Positions 20,966-34,500 of a stretch of 64,000 nt of DNA are shown piece after piece. Numbering within the stretch: the stretch's first letter is position 1; each line of letters starts with the position of its first letter. The notes under the pieces are model-generated. The model was not told the origin of the DNA. It saw only the letters and a program-made list of their open reading frames with translations, and did not search any database. The DNA is from Podarcis raffonei. Taxonomy: Eukaryota > Chordata > Lepidosauria > Squamata > Lacertidae. Location: the NCBI RefSeq assembly GCF_027172205.1, contig NC_070614.1:41283001-41347000 (forward strand). The letters are read 5' to 3'. The position numbers were made by a program, and so were the translations under genes.

Positions 20966-23063
20966 TTTCACAGATAAAAACTCAGAAATCTGATCTGGTG
21001 ATCAGAAATACACGCACACACATGGAAACAACAGGCAAAACACTGACCTCCCCCCATACACACAACAAATAAAACAGATTTGAAAAAAGGCACCCCCCCA
21101 ACCAAATAGCAACAAAAAAGGCCTCCGCAAAATCCTCATTTTAACAACTGGGAAAGGCAAGTCTTGGGCAAAGGGGGTGTATGAGGGCACTGCGTTGGAG
21201 ACCTAACCTCTAGCCTGATCCAGCAAAGAGAACTCAAGGCACATGTAGGCAGATGTAGGCCAACTCAGTGGCTGCCACCAAGTTTTTCAAAACCTCCTGG
21301 GAAAAGTTGCAAAGCTGGGCCAAATTTGCCCCCTGCTCCTGACACTGGGGTCACCAAGGTCAGGTTTTAACTACCACCCCAAATTATAATAGCAGGCCTC
21401 TGAAGATCGCAGGCTAGGCTGGGTGGAGCAGGATGTCGGTGGGAACAGGAGATTGCTCAACACCTTGGCCACAAGCTCCCATCGCAAGGATTTAGATAAC
21501 TTTGTGATTCGGGGCCACATAAATAATTTGCTGTGGGGGTCTCGTGACGAACAGTTCACGCACAAAGCGCTGATCTGTCTGCTTGTATGCAAGGGGTGTT
21601 TTGTAGGAACAGAACGGAGAACCCCCTCCCCAAAAAAGAAGAAACGGAAAAAAGAACACCAGCAGCTGTGGGTGGTTCAGCTTCAGATATTCCTTCAAGT
21701 CGTCCACTTCCTCCTTGTCCAACAAAAATATACCATTTCCCTTCAAGCCCAGCAGCTGAGGATGAACTGTCCTTCTATAGAGAAAAAGAACCGGTCTTCA
21801 ACACCACCCAAGGGAATGAGTCATCTTGAAAACATTCCCTTGCTCGATATCTGGGAAGACAGGGCTTCTCTAGAAACTGCTGCCTGGGACCAGGGACAGA
21901 GTGTGCATTTATGTGTGGGGAATGTGTGTGTTTCTCTTTCATGTGCACACAAAACACACACCACTCTGCTAAAACTGCCCACATCCTTTCTCTGACCTTA
22001 GGAGCCCTCGCTGCTGCCATTAGGTTGCATCCCCCACCTAGCTTGCTTGCCAGCACTGGGAGGAAGGGAAGATGTTGCCGTTGCTTAGCAACCCCCACTT
22101 CCAAAGCTGGTCCAGCCCTTGGCCAGCCAGTTCAGAGGCACAAAGCCTGCGGTGGTGCTGATGGAAAACAACAGGACGGCTAGCAGTGGCAACCAACAGT
22201 CCAGCCAGGGCTGGAAAATGTGTGACTGTCCCAATGTTATTGGGCTCCCAACTCTTATCAGGACTGCCAGCCAGCATGGCCAACAGTCAGAGATTGGTTC
22301 CTTAAGTTTAGAGGACTTATAGGGAATATAAGCAACTAGTGGGCTAAAATAATTTCGCTGTTTCTGCAGTTGCATTCCCATCTAGCCAACTTTCTGGGGC
22401 CTACATGGTAGTGGTACGTGGGGCAAAAGTGGACAGACTGTGCATTTCTACTTTCACAAAGTAGGCCAATGCCTGTCCATGCACTCACATTAAGCCCTCA
22501 CTGCCCAGGAAAGGAAGAATCGTCGTCAGATTTCAAGGGCACATTCCAGCCAGGCAAAATCACTCAAGGAAGACGGGAAGCAGGACCAATGAGGAATGTG
22601 GCCTGGGAACAGGGGGAGTGGCCTACAGAGAGCCCCCCAGGGGACGGAAAGAGAGGCCTGGACTTGAACCCAGGGCCAGAGGTTCTCCATCCCTGCCATA
22701 GAGGTATTCCTCCTGGAGTGAGGAGGAAGACAAATGGCAAGACAGGTTGACTCATTCAGACCCGCCTACCCATTTTTTTTAAATCCCAGCTTGTTTGAGT
22801 AACACCTTTCTCTCTCTCTGGTTTTGCGGGGGACTGCAAGAGGGAACAAAGCCACAAGAAAACAAACCGCAACCAAATAAGCAAAGCCGCCACCCTTCTC
22901 CCAGGGGGAAAGTGCCGTCTCTTTACTCAAAGGCCATGTTCGGTAAACATTTCAGTGCATCCCGGAAACTCCATCGGGCAGCGGGAATTTGGGCAGGGAA
23001 TTCAAGTTTGCGGCTCCTTTTCCATTTCAAGAAATCCTTCTGTGTTCATATACCCTGTTCCTT

Positions 23064-23069
23064 TTTATT
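23064..23069 (-). terminator. Candidate ORAI3 polyadenylation signal
   Basis: AATAAA on the minus strand about 230 nt below the ORAI3 stop codon, the nearest canonical hexamer. Cleavage would fall near 23040-23055 and give a short 3'UTR. Others further down cannot be excluded. Confidence 0.45.
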
Positions 23070-23299
23070 TTTTCCGGGGGACACGAAATAATTTTGTTAT
23101 AAAGGTTGCAGGCGGAACGAACACCTTCCGAAAAAGCAAAAAAAATAAAAATAGAGGAGAGGTCACAGCCACTTTTGATAAAGTTCCAGCGACTTCGCAG
23201 TCCCCACAACCAAGCCGGTAATCAGGACGTCTGCAAGGCAGTCCCTCCTCTCCTGGAAATAACAATCGTCCCGGGAGCCGTGGGCCAGGCCAAGAAGCT

Positions 23300-23890
23300 T
23301 CACACCACCTGCAGCGCCGTGGCTTCTCCATCGAGCTGGTACTTGATCTGGTTGAGTTCCTCCAGCTCCTGCTGGTGCCGGTCCGTTTTGTGTCCCACTA
23401 GCGAGCGGTAGAAATGCAAAGCGAAGATGATGAAGACCACGCCCACCGGGACCATAATGATGGTGGAAGCCATGGCGGCGTTCCACCCAGAGTTGTCCGG
23501 AGAGGCCGAAGTCGGGGCCGGGGCGGTGGCGTTGCCACCGGAAGGGGCCGGCGCGGGGACGCAGCACTTCCGAGCGGAGGCGCCGCTTCCGACGGGCAGG
23601 AACTTGACCCAGCAAATCAGCACCACCTCGGTGAGGAAGAGAAAGATCCCCAGGGCTGTGGAGAAGCCCCAGGCCAGCTCGATGTAGCGGTGCATGCGCT
23701 CGTGGGGGGACTCGTTGACCGAGTTGAGGTTGTGGATATTGCTGACGGCCTCGATGTTGGGCAGGATACAGGTGCTGACCATGAGGGCGAAGAGGTGGAC
23801 AGCCACCAGCACCGTCGTGCAGGCGCTGAATGCCACCAGCAGCTCCCGGGGGTAGTCGTAATCCTCCAGTTGCACCTCGACCATGGCGAC
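23300..23890 (-). CDS. ORAI3: ORAI3 exon 2 (TM1 end to stop)
   Basis: Acceptor ctccccccag|GTCGCC, stop TGA at 23302-23300. It encodes 196 residues: the rest of TM1, TM2 ([20 protein letters not shown]), the invariant [17 protein letters not shown] loop, TM3, a Pro/Ala-rich extracellular loop with a possible N-glycosylation site (N205), TM4 and the C-terminal helix. KTDR at 253-256 is conserved in the family. Confidence 0.95.
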   Translation of the reverse strand, partial: VAMVEVQLEDYDYPRELLVAFSACTTVLVAVHLFALMVSTCILPNIEAVSNIHNLNSVNESPHERMHRYIELAWGFSTALGIFLFLTEVVLICWVKFLPVGSGASARKCCVPAPAPSGGNATAPAPTSASPDNSGWNAAMASTIIMVPVGVVFIIFALHFYRSLVGHKTDRHQQELEELNQIKYQLDGEATALQVV

Positions 23891-26800
23891 CTGGGGGGAG
23901 AAAGGACACACAGGCACACGCAGAATTAGGATCCGATACCAAATAGGCTAGAGCCAATGCCAGTCACACTCAGAGCGGTGTTAGAAACTCAGATATATCA
24001 GCTAATTGCCAAATGGCACCTTAAAAAAACCCACTTCCTCTGAAGGAGCAGGTTTGCAGCTTGGGGGTAATCCTAGAGCCTTTGCAGTCACTCGAGGCTC
24101 AGGTGGCCTCAGTGGCCCAGAGTGCCTTCCATCCGCTTTAGCAGGTGGCCCAGCTACGCCCCTATCTGGACAGGGATAGCCTAACTACCATTTTTCATGC
24201 TCTGTTATCCTCAGGGTTTTACGTAGGGCTGCCTCTGAAGACTGTTTGGGAACCTCAACTAGTGCAGAATTCAGTGGCCCGGTTGCTCACTGGAGCAAGA
24301 TGGTTTGAGCATATTACACTGATCCTGATCCGGCAGCATTGGCTACCAATTAGTGTCCAGGCCCAATTCAAAGTGCTGGTTTTGACCTATAATGCCTGAA
24401 GTGGCTCAGCACCGCAATACTTCAAGGACCGCATCTTTCCATATGAACCTAACCAGACCCTGAGATCACCTTCTGAGGCCCTCCTTTGTGTGCTGCCTAC
24501 TCGAGAGGTCCAGAGGGTGGCAACACGCGAACGGGCCTTCTCTGCAGTGGCTCCCCGTCTGTGGAATGCTCTTCCAAGGAGAGTTTGCCTAGCACCTTCA
24601 TTATACACCTTTAGGCACCAGGCAAAAACGTTCCTTTTTAACCAGGCCTTTGGTTGACCTATACCCTTTTAAAATGTGGCACTTTTGTGGGGGGTGTTAG
24701 TGCGTTATTGTTGTTATTTTGATTTTATATTTTGTGATATTTTCTGTGAACCACACTGAGACCTCCAGGTATAGGGCGGTATATAAATTCAATAAATAAT
24801 AATAATTCATTGCTGTCATCACAACTGGGGCTGATGGGAGTCAGAGAGCCCCATGTTGGCTACCCCTGTGCTCAGCAGTCCGCATGTTGGCTTAGGCCCA
24901 GAAAGACCCGGCAGGTTTGCTCAGAAGTTAAGCCCTGCTGAGTTCAAAGGGACTTGGTCTTGTGTTTAGGATGGCAGCCTGAGTTTCTTTGGGATGAGCG
25001 TCTTCCTATCAGGGGTTTTAGTTACCAAAATAAAACAGAGCATGAGTGAAGAGGAACAGGCACTCCTAAAGCACGCAGCAAATCCAGCCACTCCTGTGTC
25101 ACATTCTGAGAGGAATTTGCAAAGCACCCCACCCAGAGGCTGCACCCCGCTTTCCAGTTAACCCCTGAAATAAACTCTCCGCTTTCTACCAATCTGTCTG
25201 CGGTTTCCACACACTTACTGGTTGCCCAGTCCAGAAACAGCCAGAGTCATGGGAGGGACATAAAGGGTCGTTTGTCAACTTGAGGCAAGAACCACAGCTA
25301 AAATATGTGCCGCTGTAGTGTTTCTGTGCATGTACAAAGCACTTCCAAAGAGATAGCTTAGTAATTCTCAGAACCACAGCCTCCTAATTCCAGCATTATT
25401 ATCCCAATGTGGGAAGACAGGCCAAGGAGTTGTGGCCCCACAATCAGTGCCTCTAGTTTTTAACTGAACGTGGCTGTTTAGGGCAGTGACTTGATATGGG
25501 ACTAATATGGCTTGCCCCACAGATATCTGGGGAGCGGGTGGAGCAGCTCCTCCAATATCTCTGCAGCTCCCTCATGCTGCTTTCAAAGAGAGCCAGTGTG
25601 GTGTAGCAGCTGAACTAGGGACTAGGATCTGGGAGACCAGAATTCAAATCCCCACATAGCTCATTGGGTAGGCATGTTGCCAGCTCTCCCTCACGGGAGC
25701 GTTGTGAGGAAACAAAGAAGTGGCTTGCAGGAGGGCCACCTACACTGCCTTGAGCTTCTGGGAGGAAAGGCAGAAAACAACCGGAAAATGAGGGTTCTGT
25801 ACAATCTGCCTTTGGTGCCATTCCCCACGGCAACACACACACAATTCAGCGGCTGAGGCAGAGACCCATCATAGCTGCCCTTAGAAGCGGCATTCCTGCT
25901 AAACTCCAACTTGGCAGTGGGACCCTTTGCAGAGATGGCGGAGGGGGGGAGAGAGTGTCCCATATTCCCATTTGTTCACAGTTCCAGCTCTGGCTAGGAT
26001 CCCAGGGCCTTGGCAGTTTCCCCAGAGAATGGGGATTGGTTTGGGGGGCAGAGGAAAGAGAGAGGGAGGGAATGGCAGAGGAAGGAAGGATTTAACCCAC
26101 AGCAAGAGAGTTTCCCACAGCCTGGGAAGCAAAGGAGGAGCAAGAGGTTTAAGGAGCCCCCCCTCCCCAGATATGGGGGAGCCCCTCCAAACAAACTGAA
26201 GCGTGGCCTTAAAAAACCTCCCCAAAGTAACCCCAAGAGGGGCTGCTGCGTCACCCCCTCCGACCTCAAAGCCCTGAGTCAAGTTACGTTGAAGGCGGTG
26301 GCAGCCGAGGGCTTATTTTCAGAAAGTGGGCCACATTAAACCGAGTGATGACAGCTGGCTGGCAAGGGCCCTACGAGGCAGCACGTGCCACCGACTCAGC
26401 TGGAGGTGACAGGGAATGAATGGGAGGAATTGGAAAGTCAGGGGGGAAGGGATGGAGGACCCACAGCCAGGGTTCAAACGCGCCCCCCCCATTGCAGTCT
26501 GCTACTGCAAGGCCCGGCCCTCCAATGACCAGGCTCTATTTCTCTATTTTCTTCTCAAACATCCTGGCCCCACAAAAGCTGCAGTGACTCAAGAGCATGT
26601 GCAGAGCATGAATTTTATTTCTGCGGCGGTGCTTCTCATTCCCTCCCCCCTCGGGGCCACATTCGGAATAAAAAGGGGCTGGCACTGCCCTGCTTTTTTT
26701 ATTAATAAGAAAGGCATTGGAAAACAAAAAGAAGCAACTCCTAGCAGCGCTTGGACTCAACAGAGAACACAACTACTTTATAATATGATCATAAAGTAAA

Positions 26801-27376
26801 AAACGAGGCTGCTACATAAGAACATGAATCACTGCCAAAATATAATTATGAACGAGCCTCTTACATAGGTACTTTAAGTATGTATACAAGCTCAGTGAGA
26901 GGTGTGAGCTTGCTTTTGCCAGGTAATCTCATTTATATTAGGTCTAATATGAGACTCCCATTCTCGTTTCCTCATCAACACAAAGAAGCCTTTCTCTTTT
27001 CTGATCTTTCATATTTGTCAGACTTGAAAATCCCTGTTCACAGCAATATGCAGCAGAGAACTGTGGAAGAATAGCCAATTGCTCTTGAAGAGGCGCGTGG
27101 GTAGTTTCTGGTTGTACAGTCGTACCTTGGAAGTCAAACGGAATCCATTCCAGAAATCCGTTCGACTTCCAAAACGTTCGAAAACCAAATCGTGGCTTCT
27201 GATTAGCTGCAGGAAGCTCCTGCAGCCAATCAGAAGCCATCGAAGTCCCGTCAGACGTTCAGCTTCCAAAAGAACATGCACAAACTGGAACAATCACTTC
27301 CCGGTTTGCGGCATTTGGGAGCCAAAACATCCAAGTTCCAGGGAGTTCGGGATCCGACTGTATATCCCCCCCCCCG

Positions 27377-27427
<51 letters not shown>

Positions 27428-30420
27428 TAGATAGATAGATAGATACTATACTGCACTGAAATGTTTCTTTGATTGTCCTTGAATCTTCCCCCCGCACTTG
27501 CTACCCTCTCCTTTGAGAACCACTGACTAAGGAAAGGGAGCCTCATCTAAACGCCTCTCCACACCCACTGGAAACACATTACGATGTTTTAATAATTGAA
27601 TATTAACAGCTGTGCAAACCTGAGAAAACCCCGATAGCTGCTTGTTAGCTTCGGGGGCAGGACTGCTGGCTAGGTGGCAGCAGCTGTAGCCTACTCAACC
27701 TTGGACCCTAACAAGTGCCTCTGAGCATATGCAGAGTGCCTCCCACGTGCAGAGTGAGGAAGACGGACAGGAGAGGTATGGCTAAGGGATAGCCAACATG
27801 GCAACCTCCAGATGTCATTGGGCCCTCGCCCAACTCCCATCCGCACAAAGTCGGGGGGTGATGGGTATTGTAGTCCAACTCCATGGGCTACCCCTGCCCT
27901 AGGCCCAGAAGAAAGCTACGGCTGGATCTGCAGCAAATGTTGTGCATTGCTTGGAGGGGAGGAAAGGAGCTCCCTGCTCTAACCACTACACCACACTCCT
28001 GCTGCCCTTTGGCTCCCAGGATTTCCTGCTTTAAGAGTGATCCAAATGACAAAGCTCATGGCCAGAGTCCCCCACACCCGCTCTGAGCCTCATTGGGAGG
28101 TCACTTTTGAGAGCGACTGGCCGAGAAACCCAGAATATCGGCTCAGTCAGGCACACAGGGTCACTGAGGGATTTTGACCAAGCGTTCAACTCTTGGCTCC
28201 TGCAGCCCAGCGAGGGCCTCCTGCCAGCAGCCGCCCTGTTCACAAGCTCTAGGAAACTCAGAAGCAAAAAAGCAAAGAGCCCCCAATGCACATTTGCCTT
28301 GCCATCGTTCCTGGGACGCCAAAGCCAAAAGTAGCTTCCCAGTGTTTGTGTGCCTCTGAGGCAAATTATGTGTGCAAGGCACACTCACCAGGGTCACACG
28401 TCGTCTCCCAAGCAAGACTAGGCTAGAAGCCCCCCAAATTGCTTCGAAAAATGAGAGGTGCAGGCCACAGGCATGCCTGGAAGTATGCGGGAACTGGCTG
28501 CGCTTTGTCCATTGAACGAGAACCCCTCTCTGCATGTGCCCAGAGGCACTCTGCTCCCATACGATTTCGCCTGCTGCAGGACCGAGGCTTGAAAACAGAC
28601 TTTCTAGGGTTCTGCCGTGACCCACAATTTCCAGGTGACCTTTAACTAGCGATTCAGCCCAATATGGGAGAAAGTCCCTGTTCATAAACAAAGCGTGACA
28701 GAAGCAGCTCTGGGTACACTCAGAGGGCCTCACAGGGATCCTTACAACCACCTTGCAAGCTAAGCCGGTGACCTTCCCCGCTCTCCCCCCGGCCAATCAT
28801 ATTACAGGGCAGGTGGTGAGGGACTGTGGCAGCTTGCCTAAGCAGAGGCGAGATTCGAACTCAAGACTTCTCCACCTCAAAGCCCAGGCATCTTAGCCAC
28901 CAGCCTTCCATTTCCAATCTGCCGCCACCCCCAAACCAAATGGCGCTCCTGTCAGAGAAGAGCCTTCTTCGAGTTGCGTTTCACAAGCTCCCCCACCCCA
29001 AAAAACTGGTCCTGAAATAGGCCTTGCAGCCGGTCTCCCTTCTCAGATCCTCCCTTCCCTGACTAAGCTCCCCGTTGCTTTGGTTACAAGCAAATGAGAT
29101 CACGCCGTGCGGAATGCAGTCTTGCCTTGGGACCTGGCTGGCCAAAGAGGCAGGGAATCTAAATGCGCCAGGCCTGCGCTGCGCATTCTCCCTTTCAAGC
29201 CCACCCTCCTTTCAAGGGAACCTGGGCCAGCTCGAGTACGCAGGCCCCACGCTTCTGCTGCGACAACCCTGCGAGGTGGGTTGGGCCTGGAACGACCATC
29301 TGGAGGTCAGCTTTGCGCCTAAGTGGGGGTTAGAAAAGTCCAAAACTCCGCAGTTTATAAAGTCCGGCACCTTAACGCAGGTAGAGAAAGCGCCTTTTAA
29401 AACGGGCCAATTTGGGGCCAGGGCGAAGGACCACAAGCCAGGGCAGCCACAATAGGAAGGAACAGATGGAGGAGACATGGGAGCAGCCTTCACATCTACG
29501 CTTGCAATGGATAATGGGGGAATAAGCCCCATGGGACTCAGGATTTTATTTCCAAGTAGACACGCCTAGGATCCGGCTGCGTTAAAAATCCATGTAGCCA
29601 ATTTCGCCATGGGCATCTGTTAACTACCTCAGTTCAAGCCATCTGTGCGACATGCCCATTCATTCAGGCGAAATATGGGGGTCATATTACAGCCATATAG
29701 TGAAGCAGTAGGACTGCAGCTCAGTGGTAGAGCATGCAAGGAGGCACTGGGTTCGATCCCTGGCTCCTCCAGACAGGACTGGGGAAAACGTCAGCCAGAA
29801 TCCCTGGAGAGAAGCTGCCAGTCAGTGTAGACAGTACTGAGGCAGATGGGCCGGCATAAGGAAGCTCCCTGGAGATGCTGGAGGTTCTGCATGCAGAGGA
29901 AGAGGCTCTGCCCCTCAGCCATGGCTTCTCCCCCCCAAAGCAAAAGACTTTCATGGGGTTATTTACACAGTTACCATCATGCTGCCCTGCCACCTCACAG
30001 GGTTGTTGTAAAGGAGAAAGTACACACGATGTGCTCCGTATGTGCAATAGCCTTATACCTGAAGGAGCGTCTCCACCCCCATCGTTCTGCCCAGACACTG
30101 AGGTCCAGCGCTGAGGGCCTTCTGGCAGTTCCCTTGCTGTGAGAAGCCAAGTTACAGGGAACCAGGCAGAGGGTCTTCTCGGTAGTGGCACCCACCCTGT
30201 GGAACACCCTCCCACCAGATGTCAAAGAGAACAACTACTACCAGACTTTTAGAAGACATCTGAAGGCAGCCTTGTTTAGGGAAGCTTTTAATGTTTGATG
30301 GACTATTGTATTTAAATATTTTGTTGGAAGCCGCCCAGAGTGGCTGGGGAAACCCAGCCAGATGGGTGGGGTATGTATGTATGTATGTATGTATGTATGT
30401 ATGTATGTATGTATGTATAA

Positions 30421-30453
<33 letters not shown>

Positions 30454-31540
30454 AACAACTGAAAAAGGCAAGAGATAGGGAGCTCTGCTGGGGGAGGAAG
30501 TATTTGGTGATAGTTGAAAGGACTGATGGTCACACAGGGACCCCGGGTTCAAAACGGAAGGACAAGGAATGAATAAAGACACACCCTCAAGCACAGATAT
30601 ATATGCAAGCATTTTGTGCATTGATGTTCTAGTGATGATTTATTTAAAAGGAACTAGTTCATCGCCCCCCCCTTTTTTTGCAGATGCTGCTGGGTTTTGA
30701 ATTGCAAGCAGGAGCCTACAGGATATAGGGTGTGGCGCTCTTGAAAGTAAGTTTACCTAAGGTGGGAGAAAGCCAGAATCTGCTGGATCGGATGGGCGGC
30801 TCGGGATCACAGGAAGAAAAGAAAGCAGAGGAAAATCGTCCGGAGCCCGGAACTAAAGGCTGGGTCCATGCAAGAACCGCTAATGCCAACAGCATGGTTT
30901 TAAGAGCGGAAACTTCAATCAGATACAGCGCATGTGTGTGTAATCATCCTCATATCACCACCATCCTGTTTTCAGTCCTTCTATTTCTGATGTTCAGGCT
31001 GTGTGTGTCACTGCTTCTCCACCCACCCACAAGAGCCAGACATCAGCAGCTTTCTAAGAAAATCAGTTGGGGTGGGGACCTTGAGAGGGTGAATGCTGTG
31101 AGGGCTGACCATGCCAAGCAGATACAGAATGCTAACTGTGTGCAAGTGGCTTTGGATCAGAAGCACTTCACGCTGCAACATTTTGTTGCGAGTCCCCAAC
31201 TATACAGACTGTATTTACAACTATTGAAGAATGGTGGCATCTTAAGCAAAGCACTTCCAGTCCTAGGTAGAATGCCTTTCTCTCACCCTGCAAAATACCT
31301 CAAGGCAACACGTCCATGAGCATGTGCAGAGTGCCTTTCCTTTGGAAAAGGAGTTTAAGAAGGTTGTTGTTGCGTTTTTTCCCCCTAAGGGACCTAAAAA
31401 CACATTGCTTCTAAGTATACGCACAGTGTAATTCCCTTCTGACCAGGAACAATTATTTTCGTAAGGGAAGCATATCAATGAAAGGAGGATCTTTAAACTG
31501 CATGCTGTTTTTGTTTTTTAAACACAAACAAACACTAAAT

Positions 31541-31572
<32 letters not shown>

Positions 31573-34500
31573 TATTTTGTCCAATTTTGCATCCTTCTTT
31601 CTGGTAAAACCAGAAAGTTAAACTCTATCCAAATGGTGGTGCCGTTTTGCTCACTTTCCACATGGCTGAGTCCTTTCGTATGCCCCACTTACGAAACACC
31701 CCAAAGTGGAAGTTTAAACCGCATTTGAGATGCTTAATTCCAGGAGAATCCATGTGAAAGGGAGAAAAGGGGAAGCAAATGAGAGTTCTGGGTCACCAGA
31801 AAGTAAAAAAAAAAAAAGTCTGCAAGTGTTTGGGTTGCAAAGAGCAGCCTCAACTTGCACATTTTAAAACCAGAGGTGCCATATTACCGTACATGGGCAT
31901 CTTCCTTAGAGATGTCCCCCCGCCCCCAAATAGTTGTCCATCGGTATAATTTCATTTTAATTTCCTGTCCCATTTCCCTCTCCCACCAACCTTGCCTGCC
32001 TCTTTTCTAGGTGCTTTTGGCAATCAACAGGCTGAAATATTGGCCAAGGCACTCATTTGCCTGTAAGCAAATATCCCCAGGATGTCTTCAACCAGTTGTG
32101 CATTTCTCGTATCTGGGAGTTCTGTCTGGAATTAGCAAGACATTTGTTACACACTCAGTGTGTCTCTTAAGAAGCTTTTAAGCAATCCTGTTCTCAGTTA
32201 AACATATATATATTATTCTGATGGTGGCGGGAGGGGAGCAGGGGCAAGGTTAAAAAAAATCAAAGAAGGATGCTTTGAGAAAATGCAATGCACAGCACTC
32301 CACTCTCCAATTCACTGAATTCACTGTGTATGCTCATTTGGAGCCAATCTGTAGGTGCTTATAAATAATAAAAACAACAAAGGCTGTATAATGACCACTA
32401 GGAATTGCAGAGCAGGTTTTGAACCCAGCTCTGCATCTAATTTTTGAGGCGCTAGCAATGTGGACTGGCATGCGGGCTATGGGCCCAAGACAGTTTGATG
32501 TAGGGTGGCACCCACACACAGATTCAGGCACACAGCTGGTCAGGCTTGTCGTCGGAGACAGAAAAGCCCACAGTAGTTCCCTTCTTCCTTGGCTGCAAAA
32601 TACAGTAACAAGAAACCTTCCACAGCACCCAAAAATCAGCTGCTTTACTCTGCCTAATCGTAGGGCCGGCCTGAGAATTGGAGTCATGTCTCTTACTTGT
32701 GGGTTCCACACAGGCAATGTCTGGTTGGCCACTGTGTGAACAGGATGCTGGATTTAGATGGGCCTCTGGCCTGATCCTGCCGCAGGGCTCTTCTTAGGAG
32801 AGCAGGGTTCAATTCCCCACTCAGTCCTGCAGGGTGACTCTGAGCCAGTCACTCTATCAAAGCCACCTCACAGGGTTGTTGTGAACATAAAACGGGTTGG
32901 GAAGGAAAACCCTGCATCCTAACCCAGGCTCTTGGAAGAAAATGTGGGATGTGTAAAAAAAAAATTTTTTTTTAAGTATAGTGGTATCTCGGTTTTTGAA
33001 CATAATCCATTCCAGAAGACCATTCGAGTTCCGAAATGTTCGTCAACGGAGACATTCGAAAACCGAGCTACCACTGTAACGGGAATTACTTTACACAATA
33101 TGCTAGGGTCAAAGGTGGCAATTCTAAGCATTCAAATAAAATACAGGGGAGCCACAATTTAGTGGTTAACTTGGATTGAGGGGTTCTCTGTGCATGCTCA
33201 GACACCCTCTCTGCTTCTGATGTGTGGCAGAATCCCTGGCATTCTGAGGTTAAGCCCTACGAGCAAAGAGAGTTGTGGAAAAGAACTGAGAGAGGGAGGT
33301 TTGTGATGGCTCCAAAATGCAAAGTCACATGACAAGGAACATAAATCTAAGTCCAGAGAGTATTTTCAAACTATTTGGGAAAGACAGATCCCTTTCCAAG
33401 ACACCCAGGATCTGAATTCCAGTCACATTACAGCACACACCAAATTCTTAAGCACATCAAAAGACTGCCTTATTGTGGCATAAGATTTTGTGGACACAAT
33501 CAGATACACTTAGGGCCCCTTCGAACATTCAGGGTGCATTTCAGGACGGGCATACTGCTTCGAGTCAGTAAATGTCCCACAACTTCCTGATGGAATCCTG
33601 TATTTTCTTTTTTTTTATTCTAAAAATGTTCTGGGGTGGATTTTTTGTACTATAGCATCAGAATGCACCTCCAGATGGCAATAATGAAGCAGGAAGAAGC
33701 GTGGGCATTACAGTTTAAACCCATCACTAATGTGCCATCATTGCATCCATGGCATATTTGCACTTGCAAAACAAAAAACCAAAAAAACCAACCCAATATT
33801 TGGAGTTACAGATAGGTAGCCGTGTTGGTCTGCCATAGTCAAAACAAAAAAAAAATTTCCTTCCAGTAGCACCTTAAAGACCAACTAAGTTAGTTCTTGG
33901 TATGAGCTTTCGTGTGCATGCACACTTCTTCAGATACACTGAAACAGAAGTTGCCAGCTCCCAAGTTAAAACACTACAACGCATCATCAGAGATCTACAA
34001 CCTCTCCTGGACAATGATAGTTCTCTTTCTCAAGCTCTGGGAGGAAGACCTTTCATTGCCTACAGACAGCCACCCAATCTTAAACAACTCCTAACCCACA
34101 ATAATACTACAACCAGACGTAACACGGACACTGGCACCAGAGCCTGCAATAAACCCAGATGCCAACTTTGCTGCCACATACACCCGGACAACACCATTAC
34201 TGGCCCCAACAACATCACACATACCATCTCGGGACTATTTAATTGCTCATCGTCTAACATTGTATATGCCATCAAATGCCAACAGTGTCCTTCAGCTCTC
34301 TATATTGGACAAATAGGCCAAACCTTACGCCAAAGAATAAACGGACATAAATCGGACATCAAGAATCACAAGACAGAGAAACCAGTAGGAGAACACTTCA
34401 ATCTCCCAGGACATTCTATACAAGATCTCAAAGTAGCTGTTTTACTACAAAGGAATTTCAGAAATAGACTGGAAAGAGAAGCTGCTGAATTGCAACTCAT

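Larger units (their letters stand above)
13331..23063. other. Intergenic region between SETD1A promoter and ORAI3 3' end
   Basis: No gene model is supportable. It holds an L2 fragment (16196-16370), a GT microsatellite, two Tigger-like MITEs (17091-17331, 19000-19220), a Sauria SINE (17395-17570), palindromic MITEs (15877-15955, 17707-17844, 19985-20085), a degenerate CR1 piece (17880-18075) and AC repeats. Confidence 0.75.

Noticed and set aside
21492-21746. Minus-strand peptide with DKEEVDDLKEYLKLNHPQLL
   Set aside because: Looks protein-like over about 25 residues but no homology recognised, no splice structure, and the rest of the frame is poly-Phe/Gly.
23163-23957. Alternative 264-codon minus-strand frame over ORAI3 exon 2
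   Set aside because: Out-of-frame shadow; the ORAI3 frame has four membrane spans and family motifs.
28161-28796. Minus-strand 211-codon frame in the ORAI3 intron
   Set aside because: No domain; overlaps SINE-like sequence and has no exon signals that fit ORAI3.
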